A DNA stretch of 64,000 nucleotides from Bordetella genomosp. 13 (lineage in GTDB: Bacteria > Pseudomonadota > Gammaproteobacteria > Burkholderiales > Burkholderiaceae_B), in contig NZ_VEHL01000001.1 of the NCBI RefSeq assembly GCF_007679965.1, positions 1,178,001 to 1,242,000 on the forward strand, written 5' to 3'. Under the pieces are notes generated by a model that did no database searches, had not been told where the DNA came from, and was given only the letters and a program-made list of their open reading frames with translations. The translations under genes were made by a program, and so were the position numbers. The first letter of the stretch is position 1. Every line of letters begins with the position of its first letter. Of this stretch, positions 8,772 to 17,211 are shown one piece after another.

Positions 8772-9713
8772 CTAGGCGGCATCCCGCCACGGCAGGCCGA
8801 GCATCAGGCCGAGATTCTGCACCGCCGCGCCGGCCGCGCCCTTGCCCAGGTTGTCGAAGACGGCGGTCAGCAGCACCTGGCCTGTGCGCGGCTGCGTGAA
8901 GACGCCCAGGCGCATCCGGTTGGTGTCGTTCAAGGCCCTGGGGTCTAGGCGCTGCGCATCCGCGTTCTCCGCCAACGGCTGCAGCTCGATGAAAGGCTGC
9001 CCCACATAGCGCGCGGCCAGCGCGGCATGCAGCTGCGCGGCCGTCACGCCGGCGGGCAGCAGGCGCAGATGCAGCGCGATTGTCAACACGATACCTTGCC
9101 GATAGTGGCCATACGCCGGCACGAAGACCGGCGCATGCGCCAGGCCGGCATGCTGCTGGATCTCGGGTACGTGCTTGTGGTTCAGGCCCAGGCCGTAGAC
9201 CTGCAATGGCGTCGCGTTGGCTGCCTCTGCGCCCTCGTGATCTTCGAGGCCGGCACGGCCCCGTCCCGAATAGCCCGACACCGCGTGGATCACCACGGGA
9301 TAGTCGGCCGGCACCAGGCCGGCGTCGACCAGGGGCTTGAGCAGGGCCAGCGCCCCGGTCGGATAACAGCCCGGATTGCTGACGCGCGCGGCTGCGGCGA
9401 TGCGTTCGGCCTGCGCCGCGTCAAGTTCCGGCAGGCCGTATGTCCAGCCCGGCGCGGTGCGATGGGCCGAACTCGCGTCGATTACGCGCACGCCAGGACG
9501 CCGCACGAGCGCCACGGCCTGGCGCGCGGCGTCGTCCGGCAGGCACAGCAGCGCGACGTCGCAGTCGTTCAGCGCCTCGGCGCGGTGGGGCGTGCTCTTG
9601 CGGTGCTCCGCGGGCAGCTGCAGCACGCGCAGGTCGGTACGCCCCGCCAGCCATTGCTGCACTTGCAGGCCGGTGGTGCCTTGATCGCCATCGATGAAGA
9701 CGAGAGGGGACAT
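8772..9713 (-). CDS. argC: N-acetyl-gamma-glutamyl-phosphate reductase, short (type 2) form
   Basis: A 313-residue enzyme of arginine biosynthesis that reduces N-acetylglutamyl phosphate to the semialdehyde with NADPH. The nucleotide motif G-D-Q-G-T-T-G-L is at the N-terminus, the catalytic cysteine is in S-N-P-G-C-Y-P-T-G, and G-Y-S-G-R-G-R follows. The length fits the type 2 (about 310) rather than the type 1 (about 340) family. The ATG at 9713 has CCGGAG upstream on the minus strand; a longer reading from 9785 would run through the regulatory dyad. It stands alone, away from other arg genes, and is divergent from a LysR gene that may control it. Confidence 0.92.
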   Translation of the reverse strand: MSPLVFIDGDQGTTGLQVQQWLAGRTDLRVLQLPAEHRKSTPHRAEALNDCDVALLCLPDDAARQAVALVRRPGVRVIDASSAHRTAPGWTYGLPELDAAQAERIAAAARVSNPGCYPTGALALLKPLVDAGLVPADYPVVIHAVSGYSGRGRAGLEDHEGAEAANATPLQVYGLGLNHKHVPEIQQHAGLAHAPVFVPAYGHYRQGIVLTIALHLRLLPAGVTAAQLHAALAARYVGQPFIELQPLAENADAQRLDPRALNDTNRMRLGVFTQPRTGQVLLTAVFDNLGKGAAGAAVQNLGLMLGLPWRDAA

Positions 9714-9761
9714 GGATAGCTCCGGTGGGATTCGAGGCGTCCATGATGCAATGCCGGCGCC

Positions 9762-9809
9762 ATTCATACTATTTGAATCTGGCAAACTACGGATTCAGAA
9801 ACAATGAAT
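9762..9809. promoter_or_regulatory. Nested symmetrical dyad between argC and lysR (candidate operator)
   Basis: The divergent gap holds two inverted repeats on one centre: ATTCAT-N6-TGAATC-N12-GATTCA-N6-ATGAAT. Both arm pairs match perfectly and both 6-base spacers are equal. LysR regulators usually bind dyads in the shared promoter of their gene and the divergent target, so this is the likely site for the product of 9833-10717. Binding itself is inferred. Confidence 0.6.
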
Positions 9810-9832
9810 CGATGGCGGGCTCCGGAGGTACG

Positions 9833-10717
9833 ATGCGTGAAATCAATCTCGACCGCCTGCGCACGCTGCTGGCGGTGGCCGACCTGGGCTCGTTCGCCGC
9901 GGCGGCCAAGGCGCTGCATCTTGCTCCGCCCACGGTGACCCTGCACGTCGCGCAGCTCGAGGCGCGCCTGGGCGCGCGCCTGCTGAATCGCGCGCCGGCC
10001 GGCGTCACCGCCACGTCCGCGGGCGCATTGCTGATCGACCGTGCCCGGCAACTGCTGGCCGAAGCGGACGACCTGCTGGAATCCGTGCAGCGCCAGATCG
10101 CGGCCAAGGGCGGCCGCGTGCGCCTGGGGGCGTCCACCGGCGCGTTGGCACACCTGCTGCCGCGCGCGCTGGAGGCGCTGGCCGCGCAGCATCCCGACAT
10201 CGACGTGCAGGCGTCGGTCCTGACCAGCGAGGAAGCCCTGGCGCGCCTTGCCGCCGGCAGCCTGGACATCGGCATCGTCGCGCTGCCGCAGCCCGCGCTG
10301 CGCGGCTTGCGCGTGCGGCCCTGGCGCCAGGATCCGGTATTGGCGTTCGTTCCGGTCGATTGGAAGCCGCCTCGCCACGTGACGCCCGCCTGGCTCGCGT
10401 CGCGGCCCCTGATCGCCAATGACCGCGGCACGCGCCTGTCGCGCCAGACCGCCGAGTGGTTCGCCGCGGCGGGCCAGCGGCCGCAGGCACGCATCGAGTT
10501 GAACTATAACGACGCGATGAAGAGCCTGGTGGCGGCCGGCTACGGCGCCGCGCTGCTGCCCCATGAAGAGGGCGCGCCGGCGCCCGATCGCCGCATCAGC
10601 ATGCGGCCGCTACGGCCGGCCCTTGCGAGGGAACTCGGGATCGCGCATCGCGCCCGCGTGGACGATGGCGCGACGGAGCTGATGCTGGAGGCGCTGCTGG
10701 GGATGAAGACGCGTTGA
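9833..10717 (+). CDS. LysR family transcriptional regulator
   Basis: A 294-residue regulator. The N-terminal winged helix (about 1-60) reads L-D-R-L-R-T-L-L-A-V-A-D-L-G-S-F, then A-A-A-A-K-A-L-H, the usual LysR start. The effector domain covers about 90-290. GGAGG at 9824-9828 supports the ATG at 9833. It is divergent from argC across a nested dyad, so regulation of argC and of itself is plausible. The effector is unknown; lysine/arginine sensing (ArgP-like) cannot be claimed from these residues. A bidirectional terminator follows. Confidence 0.9.
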   Translation: MREINLDRLRTLLAVADLGSFAAAAKALHLAPPTVTLHVAQLEARLGARLLNRAPAGVTATSAGALLIDRARQLLAEADDLLESVQRQIAAKGGRVRLGASTGALAHLLPRALEALAAQHPDIDVQASVLTSEEALARLAAGSLDIGIVALPQPALRGLRVRPWRQDPVLAFVPVDWKPPRHVTPAWLASRPLIANDRGTRLSRQTAEWFAAAGQRPQARIELNYNDAMKSLVAAGYGAALLPHEEGAPAPDRRISMRPLRPALARELGIAHRARVDDGATELMLEALLGMKTR

Positions 10718-10780
10718 GCGCGCATCTCGCGCAAGGGAAAGGGGCGGCGGCCGTCCGATGGTCCGCTGGGCGCCGCAAAT

Positions 10781-10816
10781 GAAAAAGCCGAAAGAGCGAG
10801 TCTTTCGGCTTTTTCA
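10781..10816. terminator. Bidirectional rho-independent terminator
   Basis: A-GAAAAAGCCGAAAGA stem pairs with TCTTTCGGCTTTTTC, with A-rich and T-rich flanks on opposite sides, so it can end both the LysR transcript and the minus-strand tRNA transcript. Confidence 0.85.
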
Positions 10817-10845
10817 ATGACCCATGACGCGCATGGACCGGAATC

Positions 10846-10921
10846 TGGAGCGGGAGACGAGTCTCGAACTCGCGACCTCAACCTTGGCAAGGTTGCGCTC
10901 TACCAACTGAGCTACTCCCGC
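10846..10921 (-). tRNA. tRNA-Gly (anticodon GCC)
   Basis: Read on the minus strand this is a 76-nt tRNA with encoded CCA. The acceptor GCGGGAG pairs with CTCCCGC, the D arm has AGCTCAGTTGGTAGAGC, the anticodon arm is CAACCTTGCCAAGGTTG with GCC, and the T arm contains GTTCGAGAC. It is identical to the copies at 26962-27037 and 32127-32202. Confidence 0.97.
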
Positions 10922-11021
10922 GTGGAGTGGTACTGCCTTGATGTCTGGATTTTGTTCAAACCGCAGCAAGCCAAAAATAATACCATATTTTTTCCAGCAC
11001 CCGGAATTATTCGGGAAGTGC

Positions 11022-11095
11022 TGGAGGCGCAAGCCGGAATCGAACCGACGTACACGGATTTGCAATCCGCTGCATAACCACTCTGCCATTGCGCC
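11022..11095 (-). tRNA. tRNA-Cys (anticodon GCA)
   Basis: A 74-nt minus-strand tRNA with encoded CCA. The acceptor GGCGCAA pairs with TTGCGCC, and the anticodon stem-loop GCGGATTGCAAATCCGT exposes GCA. The T arm has GGTTCGATTCC. It lies 100 nt upstream of tRNA-Gly on the same strand and is probably co-transcribed with it. Confidence 0.96.
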
Positions 11096-11161
11096 AAACC
11101 GCATCAAGCCCGCTAGTATACATGAGCTCGCGCCAGATGTCGCAAAACGGGCGATATCGCC

Positions 11162-11194
11162 AAAAAAAACGGCCATCCGATGAGGGATGGCCGT
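11162..11194 (-). terminator. Rho-independent terminator of the AtoE-type transporter gene
   Basis: On the minus strand ACGGCCATCC pairs perfectly with GGATGGCCGT across a short loop and is followed by a run of eight T. It is 50 nt past the transporter stop. Confidence 0.88.
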
Positions 11195-11243
11195 TGTCGC
11201 ATCGATGCAATGGCGACCGCGGCCGCCATGGTTCACGCCGCCA

Positions 11244-12662
11244 TCACGGCTTGATCGGCGGGAAATACGCCAGCGTCTGGCCCAGCGCCCACAGCAGGAA
11301 CAGCACCAGCGGGATGTGCACCAGCAGCTGCACGAAGGTGAAGCCGATCAGGTCGCGCGCCTTCAGGCCCAGCACGCCCAGCAGGGGCAGCATGTAGAAC
11401 GGGTTGATCAGGTTGGGCAGCGCCTCGGCCGCGTTGTAGATCTGCACGGCCCAGCCCAGGTGGTAGTGCAGCTCGTTGGCCACCTGCATCACGTAGGGCG
11501 CCTCGATGATCCACTTGCCGCCGCCCGACGGGATGAAGAAGCCCAGCACCGCCGAGTACACGCCCATCAGCAGCGCGTAGCTGTCGTGGGTGGCGATGCG
11601 CATGAAGAACTCGGAGATGTGGTGCGCGATGGTCTCGCCGCCCGAGCCCTTCACCTGCGTCATGATGGCCGCGATCGAGCCGTACAGCGGAAACTGGATC
11701 AGCACGCCGGTCGTGGTGGGCACGGCGCGCGCCACGGCGTCCAGGAAGCTGCGCGGACGCCAGTGCAGCAGGGCGCCGACCATGATGAAGATCAGGTTGT
11801 AGGTGTTCAGGCCCGAGATCGCCAGGATGGCGGGCTTGGTCGAGAACTCCTGGATCAGCCAGCCGGCGGCCAGCGCCACCAGCACCAGGATCAGCAGCGG
11901 GCTGTGCTCCAGCCACTCGCCGGGGCGGGTGGGCTTGGACACGGGCGGCGCGGTGAAGGACGGGTCGATGCCGCAATCCTTGGCGTCGCGGGCCGACGCC
12001 GCGCTGGGCGCGGTCATGTACGAGATGAACCACGACACGATGACCAGCACCAGCAGCATCAGGCCCGACTGCCACAGGAAGATGGTCTCGGTGAACGGGA
12101 TCACGCCAGTGATGGCCAGGATGGACGGGGGCAGGCTGGCCGGGTTGGCCTGCAGCTGCGCGGCCGACGAGGACAGGCCCAGCGCCCACACCGCGCCCAG
12201 GCCCAGGTAGGCCGCGGCGCCGGCGGCGCGATAGTCCATCTTCAGGTCGGTGCGGCGCGCCATGGCGCGCACCAGCAGGCCGCCGAACACCAGGCTCAGG
12301 CCCCAGTTCAGCAGCGAGGCCGTCATCGAGATGATGGCGACCCAGCCCACGGCCGAGCGGCCGTTCTTCGGCAGCATGGCCAGCTTGTCGATCAGCTTGG
12401 ACGCGGGGCCCGAGGTGGCCACCACGTACCCGCCGATGACCACGAAGGCCATCTGCATGGTGAAGGGGATCAGGCTCCAGAAGCCGTCGCCGAAGGCCTT
12501 TGCTGTGCTGGCCGGGCTGGCGCCGATGGCCAGCGCGGCCACGGCGATGAGCAGGACGCCTACCGTCGCGAATACCCACGAATCCGGGAACCAGCGTTCG
12601 GCCCAGGCCGCGCAACGCATGGCGAACCGCGCCGACCGACTTTCTTCCAATGGTGCTGCCAT
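11244..12662 (-). CDS. Short-chain fatty acid transporter, AtoE family
   Basis: A 472-residue inner-membrane protein with many hydrophobic segments, for example V-G-V-L-L-I-A-V-A-A-L-A near 35 and repeated W/G-rich helices to the C-terminus. The N-terminal sequence W-A-E-R-W-F-P-D-S-W-V-F and the segment P-F-T-M-Q-M-A-F are typical of the AtoE family, which imports acetoacetate, butyrate and similar acids. The gene is monocistronic, ended by a terminator at 11162-11194. The small gap to the upstream solute-binding protein gene (108 nt) leaves room for its own promoter. Substrate specificity is not visible. Confidence 0.9.
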   Translation of the reverse strand: MAAPLEESRSARFAMRCAAWAERWFPDSWVFATVGVLLIAVAALAIGASPASTAKAFGDGFWSLIPFTMQMAFVVIGGYVVATSGPASKLIDKLAMLPKNGRSAVGWVAIISMTASLLNWGLSLVFGGLLVRAMARRTDLKMDYRAAGAAAYLGLGAVWALGLSSSAAQLQANPASLPPSILAITGVIPFTETIFLWQSGLMLLVLVIVSWFISYMTAPSAASARDAKDCGIDPSFTAPPVSKPTRPGEWLEHSPLLILVLVALAAGWLIQEFSTKPAILAISGLNTYNLIFIMVGALLHWRPRSFLDAVARAVPTTTGVLIQFPLYGSIAAIMTQVKGSGGETIAHHISEFFMRIATHDSYALLMGVYSAVLGFFIPSGGGKWIIEAPYVMQVANELHYHLGWAVQIYNAAEALPNLINPFYMLPLLGVLGLKARDLIGFTFVQLLVHIPLVLFLLWALGQTLAYFPPIKP

Positions 12663-12770
12663 ATCCTCATGACCTCTGTTCTTGATGTGAAGGAATTGCG
12701 CGCGCTTAGGAGCTCGTGGCCCCGCGCGGGTGCGCGAGGCGCGATGGTAGCGTAAAGCGCAGCGGTGCCG

Positions 12771-13496
12771 TCAGGCGGCCGGCGCCACCGAGGCGCCCTG
12801 GATGCCGTGGCGCTGCAGGGCCTGCGCCACGAAACCGTCGGCCTTGCGGGCCTCGACGAACTGCGCCAGGAACTGCGCGGCCGCCGCGGGACGCGACCTG
12901 GGGCAGCCCATGGCCTGCTGGATCACCATGAAGCGGCCCGGCAGCAGGCGCACGCCGCCCACGCGCTTCGCGTCGGCTTCCAGCTGCTGCTTGACGCCGG
13001 CGGCCACTTCCAGCCCCTGCTCGCGCCACGTGTCGACCACCGCCTGCGACGAGGCCGTGCGCACGATCTCGGCCTGCTTCAGCTCGCGCGTCAGGTACAG
13101 GTCGTAGGCGCTGCCCTTGCCCACGGTGACGCGGATGCCGGGGCGGTCGACCTCGTCGTTGCCTTGCAGCGGCGAGTCCTGCCGCACCATGTAGGCGCCC
13201 TCGATCAGCACGTAGGGGGCGGTGAACGCGATGCCCGCGCCGCGCAGCGGATCGACGGCGAAGAAGCCGATGTCGGCCTGTTCGTTGGTGACGGCCTCGA
13301 CCGACTTGCCAGCCGTGTCGAACACGACCAGTTCCAGCGGAGCGCCGATCAGCTCGGCGAAGGCGCGCGCCAGGTCGACCGACACGCCGCTGGGCTGGCC
13401 CTGCGCATCGCGGCCGGCCAGGACGGCGTTACCCAGGTTGATCGAGGCGCGCAGCGCGCCGGTGGGGGTGAAGGCTTGCTTGATGGCGGCGTCCAT
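12771..13496 (-). CDS. Solute-binding protein family 3 (SBP_bac_3) domain protein without signal peptide
   Basis: A 241-residue protein with the amino-acid-type periplasmic binding fold: an N-terminal R-A-S-I-N-L-G-N strand, G-V-S-V-D-L-A-R-A-F, the D-I-G-F-F-A-V-D-P-L-R hinge and a Y-M-V-R strand. It starts directly in the fold, and only 36 nt separate it from the preceding stop, so no exported leader can be encoded. Unless exported by another route it should stay in the cytoplasm. It is the last gene of an aconitase-GntR operon, and no ABC permease is nearby. A cytosolic ligand sink or an enzyme of this fold (dehydratase-like) are alternatives. Confidence 0.82.
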   Translation of the reverse strand: MDAAIKQAFTPTGALRASINLGNAVLAGRDAQGQPSGVSVDLARAFAELIGAPLELVVFDTAGKSVEAVTNEQADIGFFAVDPLRGAGIAFTAPYVLIEGAYMVRQDSPLQGNDEVDRPGIRVTVGKGSAYDLYLTRELKQAEIVRTASSQAVVDTWREQGLEVAAGVKQQLEADAKRVGGVRLLPGRFMVIQQAMGCPRSRPAAAAQFLAQFVEARKADGFVAQALQRHGIQGASVAPAA

Positions 13497-13532
13497 GCGG
13501 GTGATGCTCCAGTCGAGGGGAATGGCACCGGA

Positions 13533-14456
13533 TTACTTGCGCGGCCGCCTGGCCGGCGCATCCGATCCCAGGATGTCCTTGATGTTGCCCAGATTGTCCA
13601 GCGTGCTCTGCAGGTGCTCGCGCAGGGCACGCGAGGCCTCCTCGTTGCGTTGCTGCTCCAGCAGTTCCAGCACGTGCAGGTGCTGCTCGCAATGCTGCCG
13701 GTAGCGCTTGCGGTCCTTCATCGAGCGGTACGACAGCAGGCGGCGCACGCGGTTGACGCGCCGCACGGTATCGATGAAAAAGGGGTTGCCCGAGGCCTCG
13801 ACGATGGACTCGTGGAAGCGCACGCCGCGGTCATGCAGCTGGTCCGCGGTATCGGTCTGGATGCCGCCGTCCAGCAGGTGCAGCTCGGCCTGGCGGCAGC
13901 GCGCCAGCGTGGCCGGATCCAGGCGGTAGGTGGGTTCGAGCAGGGCGGCCGGCTCCAGTGCCAGGCGCAGCCGGTACGACTGCAGCAGCGTGTCGGGCGT
14001 GGTCATCATGCTGGAAAACGACCAGCCGTAGCCCTGCTTGCGCTCGGCCCAGCCCTCGTTGGCGATGCGGCCCAGCACGGCATTGAGCTGCGCCTGCGTC
14101 AGGTCGTAGCGGCCGCGCATCAGCGATTCGGTGAAGGTGGTGGGCAGTTCGCCGCGCAGCAGGTCGTCGGCGATGCGGAAATACACGCTGGTGGCCGTGT
14201 CCTGCTCGTCCAGGCCCAGCGCCGCGGCCGCCTGTGGGGCGGGCACGTCGACGGTGCGCGCCACGAAATAGCCGCGATTGCGTACGCGTTCCAGCACGCC
14301 TTTCTCGTGCAGCTGCTGCAGGGCCTCGTTGACGGGGGAACGCGACACGCGCAGCCGGTCGGCCAGCATCTGCGCGGGCAGGTGCGCGCCGACCGCCAGG
14401 CCGTCGGCCTGGATCACCTCGACGATCTGGGCGGCGATGGAGTTCTGCGGTTTCAT
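13533..14456 (-). CDS. GntR family transcriptional regulator (FCD-type effector domain)
   Basis: About 307 residues from the ATG at 14456; a TTG at 14465 is a weaker alternative. The N-terminal winged helix (about 1-70) includes L-A-D-R-L-R-V-S-R-S-P-V-N-E-A-L. A second wing-like segment follows (about 90-150), and the C-terminal all-helical FCD domain carries candidate metal ligands in D-R-G-V-R-F-H, H-C-E-Q-H and R-E-H. It lies 21 nt after the aconitase stop, in the same operon. FCD regulators often repress catabolism of organic acids and bind short AT-rich dyads; the repeat at 17128-17155 upstream of the aconitase is the best candidate site. Confidence 0.9.
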   Translation of the reverse strand: MKPQNSIAAQIVEVIQADGLAVGAHLPAQMLADRLRVSRSPVNEALQQLHEKGVLERVRNRGYFVARTVDVPAPQAAAALGLDEQDTATSVYFRIADDLLRGELPTTFTESLMRGRYDLTQAQLNAVLGRIANEGWAERKQGYGWSFSSMMTTPDTLLQSYRLRLALEPAALLEPTYRLDPATLARCRQAELHLLDGGIQTDTADQLHDRGVRFHESIVEASGNPFFIDTVRRVNRVRRLLSYRSMKDRKRYRQHCEQHLHVLELLEQQRNEEASRALREHLQSTLDNLGNIKDILGSDAPARRPRK

Positions 14457-14477
14457 GCACGGCAATGTAGCCCAGAA

Positions 14478-17126
14478 TCAGGCGCGCTTCGGGTCCGCGC
14501 CGTGCGCGGCCAGGGTCTGGCGCAGGATGGCGGGGATGACGCCGCCGTGGCGCAACAGTTCGGTCTCCAGCTGCGTCTCGACGGCCGCGCGCGCCAGGAA
14601 GGACTCGACGCGCCCGTCGCCGCGCAGCAGCCGTACGGGGATGTCGACGCGCGGGCGCAGGGTGTCCGCGGGCGCGTCGATCTCGATGCGGTCGCCGGCC
14701 CGCAGCCGCAGCGCCTCGGGGCCCATGCCGGCCGGCAGCCGCAGCGGCAGGATGCCCATGCCGATGAGGTTCGAGCGATGGATGCGCTCGAAGCTCAGCG
14801 CCAGCACGCAGCGTATGCCCAGCAGGCGCTGCCCCTTGGCCGCCCAGTCGCGCGACGAGCCCGTGCCGTAGCGTTCGCCCGCCACCAGCACCACCGCCTC
14901 GCCCGCGTCGCGGTAGCGCTGCGCGGCGTCCCAGATGGGCAGCACCTCGCCGCTGGACGCATGCAGCGTGTGCGCCACCGGCATGCCCGGGCGCAGCAGG
15001 TTGGCCAGGGTCTTGCTGTGGAAGGCCGCGCGCATCATGACCTCCCAGTTGCCGCGGCGCGAGGCGAACACGTTCAGGTCGTCGCGGTCGTCGCCGCGCG
15101 CCACCAGGAAATCCGCCACCAGGCTGTCCGGCGGAATGGCGCTGGCCGGCGAGATGTGGTCGGTGGTGATGTCGTCGCCCACCACCAGCAGCGGATGCGC
15201 GGCGTAGCGACCCAGCTGGCTGCCCCATTCGGTGGACGCGAAGGGCGGCCGGCGCAGCGTGGTCGAGGCCGGGTCCCACGGAAAGCGCGCCGAATCCGGC
15301 GCGTCCAGCGCCTGCCACAGGGGATTGCGCAGCGCGATCTGGAAATCGCGGCGGAAGTCGGCGGCGTCCAGGCCCTGCCGCAGGCAGGCGTCGACTTCCT
15401 CGCGGGTCGGCCACAGATCGGCCAGATGCACGGGCCGCCCGTGCGCGTCATGGCCGACAGGGTCCGCGCCCAGGTCGCGCTCGGCGTCGCCGGCCAGGGC
15501 GTAGGCGACCACCAGCGGCGGCGACATCAGGAAGCCCAGTTCCAGGTCGGGATGGATGCGGCCGGGAAAATTGCGGTTGCCCGACAGCATGGCCACCGGC
15601 TGGATGCGGCCCGCGCCGGCCGCCTGGGCGATTGCCTCGGGCAGCGGTCCGGAGTTGCCGATACAGGTCGTGCAGCCGTAGCCCACGATGTCGAAGCCCA
15701 CGGCGGACAGGTCATCGAGCAGGCCCGCCCGGCCAAGGTAGCTGGCGGCGGCGGGCGACCCGGGACCCAGCGAGGTCTTGACCCAATGCGGCACCGCCAG
15801 CCCGCGTGCGCGCGCCTTGCGCGCCACCAGCGCGGCCGCGACCAGCAGGCCGGGGTCGGTGGTGTTGGTGCAGCTGGTGATGGCGGCCACGGCCACCGGG
15901 TGGCGTGGCAGGTCGGCCGACGGGGCCACGGGTTGGAAGTGCTGGGCGCGCAACGCGGCGGGTACCGCGCGGTAATCCATCAGGTCCTGAGGACGGCGCG
16001 GACCGGCGGCGTGCATGCCGATGGCGTCCAGGGCGACGTGGATCGTGCGCGTGTAGCGCGGCTCGGCCTGCGGATCGAACCACAGGCCGGTGCGCTGCAG
16101 GTAGGCACGGACCAGCTCGATGGCGGCCGCGTCCCTGCCGGTCTGGCGCAGGTACGCCAGCGTGTTCTCGTCGACGGGGAAGTAGCCCGTGGTGGCGCCG
16201 TATTCCGGCGCCATGTTGGCCACCACGGCGCGTTCGCCGGCGCCCAGCGTGGCCACGCCGGGGCCGAAGAATTCGACGAATTCGCCGGACACGCCGATCT
16301 CGCGCAGGCGCTGCGTCACGGTCAGCGCCAGGTCGGTGGCCAGCACGCCGGGCCGCAGCGCGCCCGTCAGCCGCACGCCGATCACGTCGGGGATGCGCAG
16401 CATGGTGGGCATGCCGAACATCACCGTCTGCGCCTCCAGGCCGCCCACGCCCCAGCCCAGCACGCCGATGCCGTTGACCATCGGCGTATGGCTGTCGGTG
16501 CCGATCATCATGTCGGGTACGGCCCAGTCCTGGCCGTCGCGCGTGTCCACGCGCACCACGGTGGCCAGCTGCTCGAGGTTGATGGTGTGCATGATGCCCG
16601 TGCCGGGCGGGTTGATGCGCACGCCTTGCAGCGCCTGCGAGGCCCAGCGCAGGAAGCGGTAGCGCTCCTGGTTGCGGCGGATCTCGTGCCGCATGTTCTG
16701 GTCCGCGGCGTCGGGGCGCGCATAGGCCTCGACCGCCAGAGAATGGTCCACCGACACGTCCACCGGCAGGCCCGGATTGAGCACGGACGGATCCACGCCG
16801 GCCTCGGCCAGGGCGTCGCGCATGGCCGCGATGTCGACCAGCGCGGGCGTGCTGGTGGTGTCGTGCATCAGCACGCGGCCGGGCTGGAAGGCCATCTCGG
16901 CCTCGCTGGTGCCGGTGTCCAGCCAGTCGAACAGCGCCCGCACGGCATCGTCGCGTTCCTGCCCGCGCATGTTGCGCAGGGCGTTCTCCAGCAGCAGCCG
17001 CAGCACGGCCGGCAGGCGCGCGTAGTCGGGCCCGTGGCGGCCCGGCAGGTCGACGATGCGGTACGTGCGCGGACCGACGGCCAGGTCGGCGCAGGGCGGC
17101 GGATCAGTGTTTTCCATGGGCTGCAT
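14478..17126 (-). CDS. acnA: Aconitase family hydratase (AcnA type)
   Basis: An 882-residue 4Fe-4S hydratase of the AcnA class. The N-terminal part shows the expected R-V-L-M-H-D-T-T-S-T-P and D-V-S-V-D-H-S-L segments. Cluster cysteines are in S-C-T-N-T-T-D-P and G-C-T-T-C-I-G-N-S-G-P-L, and the swivelling C-terminal domain has Y-G-T-G-S-S-R-D-W-A-A-K-G. It isomerises citrate or a close tricarboxylate. Linkage to a GntR regulator and a divergent Bug receptor suggests an inducible, perhaps substrate-specialised paralogue rather than the main TCA enzyme. An ATG at 17117 is an equally possible start; neither has a good ribosome site. Confidence 0.9.
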   Translation of the reverse strand: MQPMENTDPPPCADLAVGPRTYRIVDLPGRHGPDYARLPAVLRLLLENALRNMRGQERDDAVRALFDWLDTGTSEAEMAFQPGRVLMHDTTSTPALVDIAAMRDALAEAGVDPSVLNPGLPVDVSVDHSLAVEAYARPDAADQNMRHEIRRNQERYRFLRWASQALQGVRINPPGTGIMHTINLEQLATVVRVDTRDGQDWAVPDMMIGTDSHTPMVNGIGVLGWGVGGLEAQTVMFGMPTMLRIPDVIGVRLTGALRPGVLATDLALTVTQRLREIGVSGEFVEFFGPGVATLGAGERAVVANMAPEYGATTGYFPVDENTLAYLRQTGRDAAAIELVRAYLQRTGLWFDPQAEPRYTRTIHVALDAIGMHAAGPRRPQDLMDYRAVPAALRAQHFQPVAPSADLPRHPVAVAAITSCTNTTDPGLLVAAALVARKARARGLAVPHWVKTSLGPGSPAAASYLGRAGLLDDLSAVGFDIVGYGCTTCIGNSGPLPEAIAQAAGAGRIQPVAMLSGNRNFPGRIHPDLELGFLMSPPLVVAYALAGDAERDLGADPVGHDAHGRPVHLADLWPTREEVDACLRQGLDAADFRRDFQIALRNPLWQALDAPDSARFPWDPASTTLRRPPFASTEWGSQLGRYAAHPLLVVGDDITTDHISPASAIPPDSLVADFLVARGDDRDDLNVFASRRGNWEVMMRAAFHSKTLANLLRPGMPVAHTLHASSGEVLPIWDAAQRYRDAGEAVVLVAGERYGTGSSRDWAAKGQRLLGIRCVLALSFERIHRSNLIGMGILPLRLPAGMGPEALRLRAGDRIEIDAPADTLRPRVDIPVRLLRGDGRVESFLARAAVETQLETELLRHGGVIPAILRQTLAAHGADPKRA

Positions 17127-17127
17127 T

Positions 17128-17155
17128 ATTGCATTTGCATGCTATAAAATGCAAT
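17128..17155. promoter_or_regulatory. Inverted repeat in the aconitase/Bug divergent promoter (candidate GntR operator)
   Basis: ATTGCATTT-N10-AAATGCAAT is a perfect 9-base dyad. It abuts the aconitase start and lies 57 nt before the Bug gene, so one protein bound here could control both directions. The AT-rich, TGCA-containing arms resemble sites of FCD-type GntR regulators, and such a regulator is encoded in the aconitase operon. Confidence 0.6.
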
Positions 17156-17211
17156 CATAGCCGGGCGCACGGATTGCCCGGCACAAGCAGAATTCCATCG
17201 GAGACCTCGTC

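Noticed and set aside
10817..11236. Open frames over the tRNA-Gly/tRNA-Cys region
   Set aside because: The tRNA structures fully explain the sequence; the frames run through them in several directions.
12765..17147. Plus-strand open frame of about 1,460 codons opposite the SBP, GntR and aconitase genes
   Set aside because: The three minus-strand genes have clear domains; the opposite frame is long only because of high GC and lacks any motif or ribosome site.
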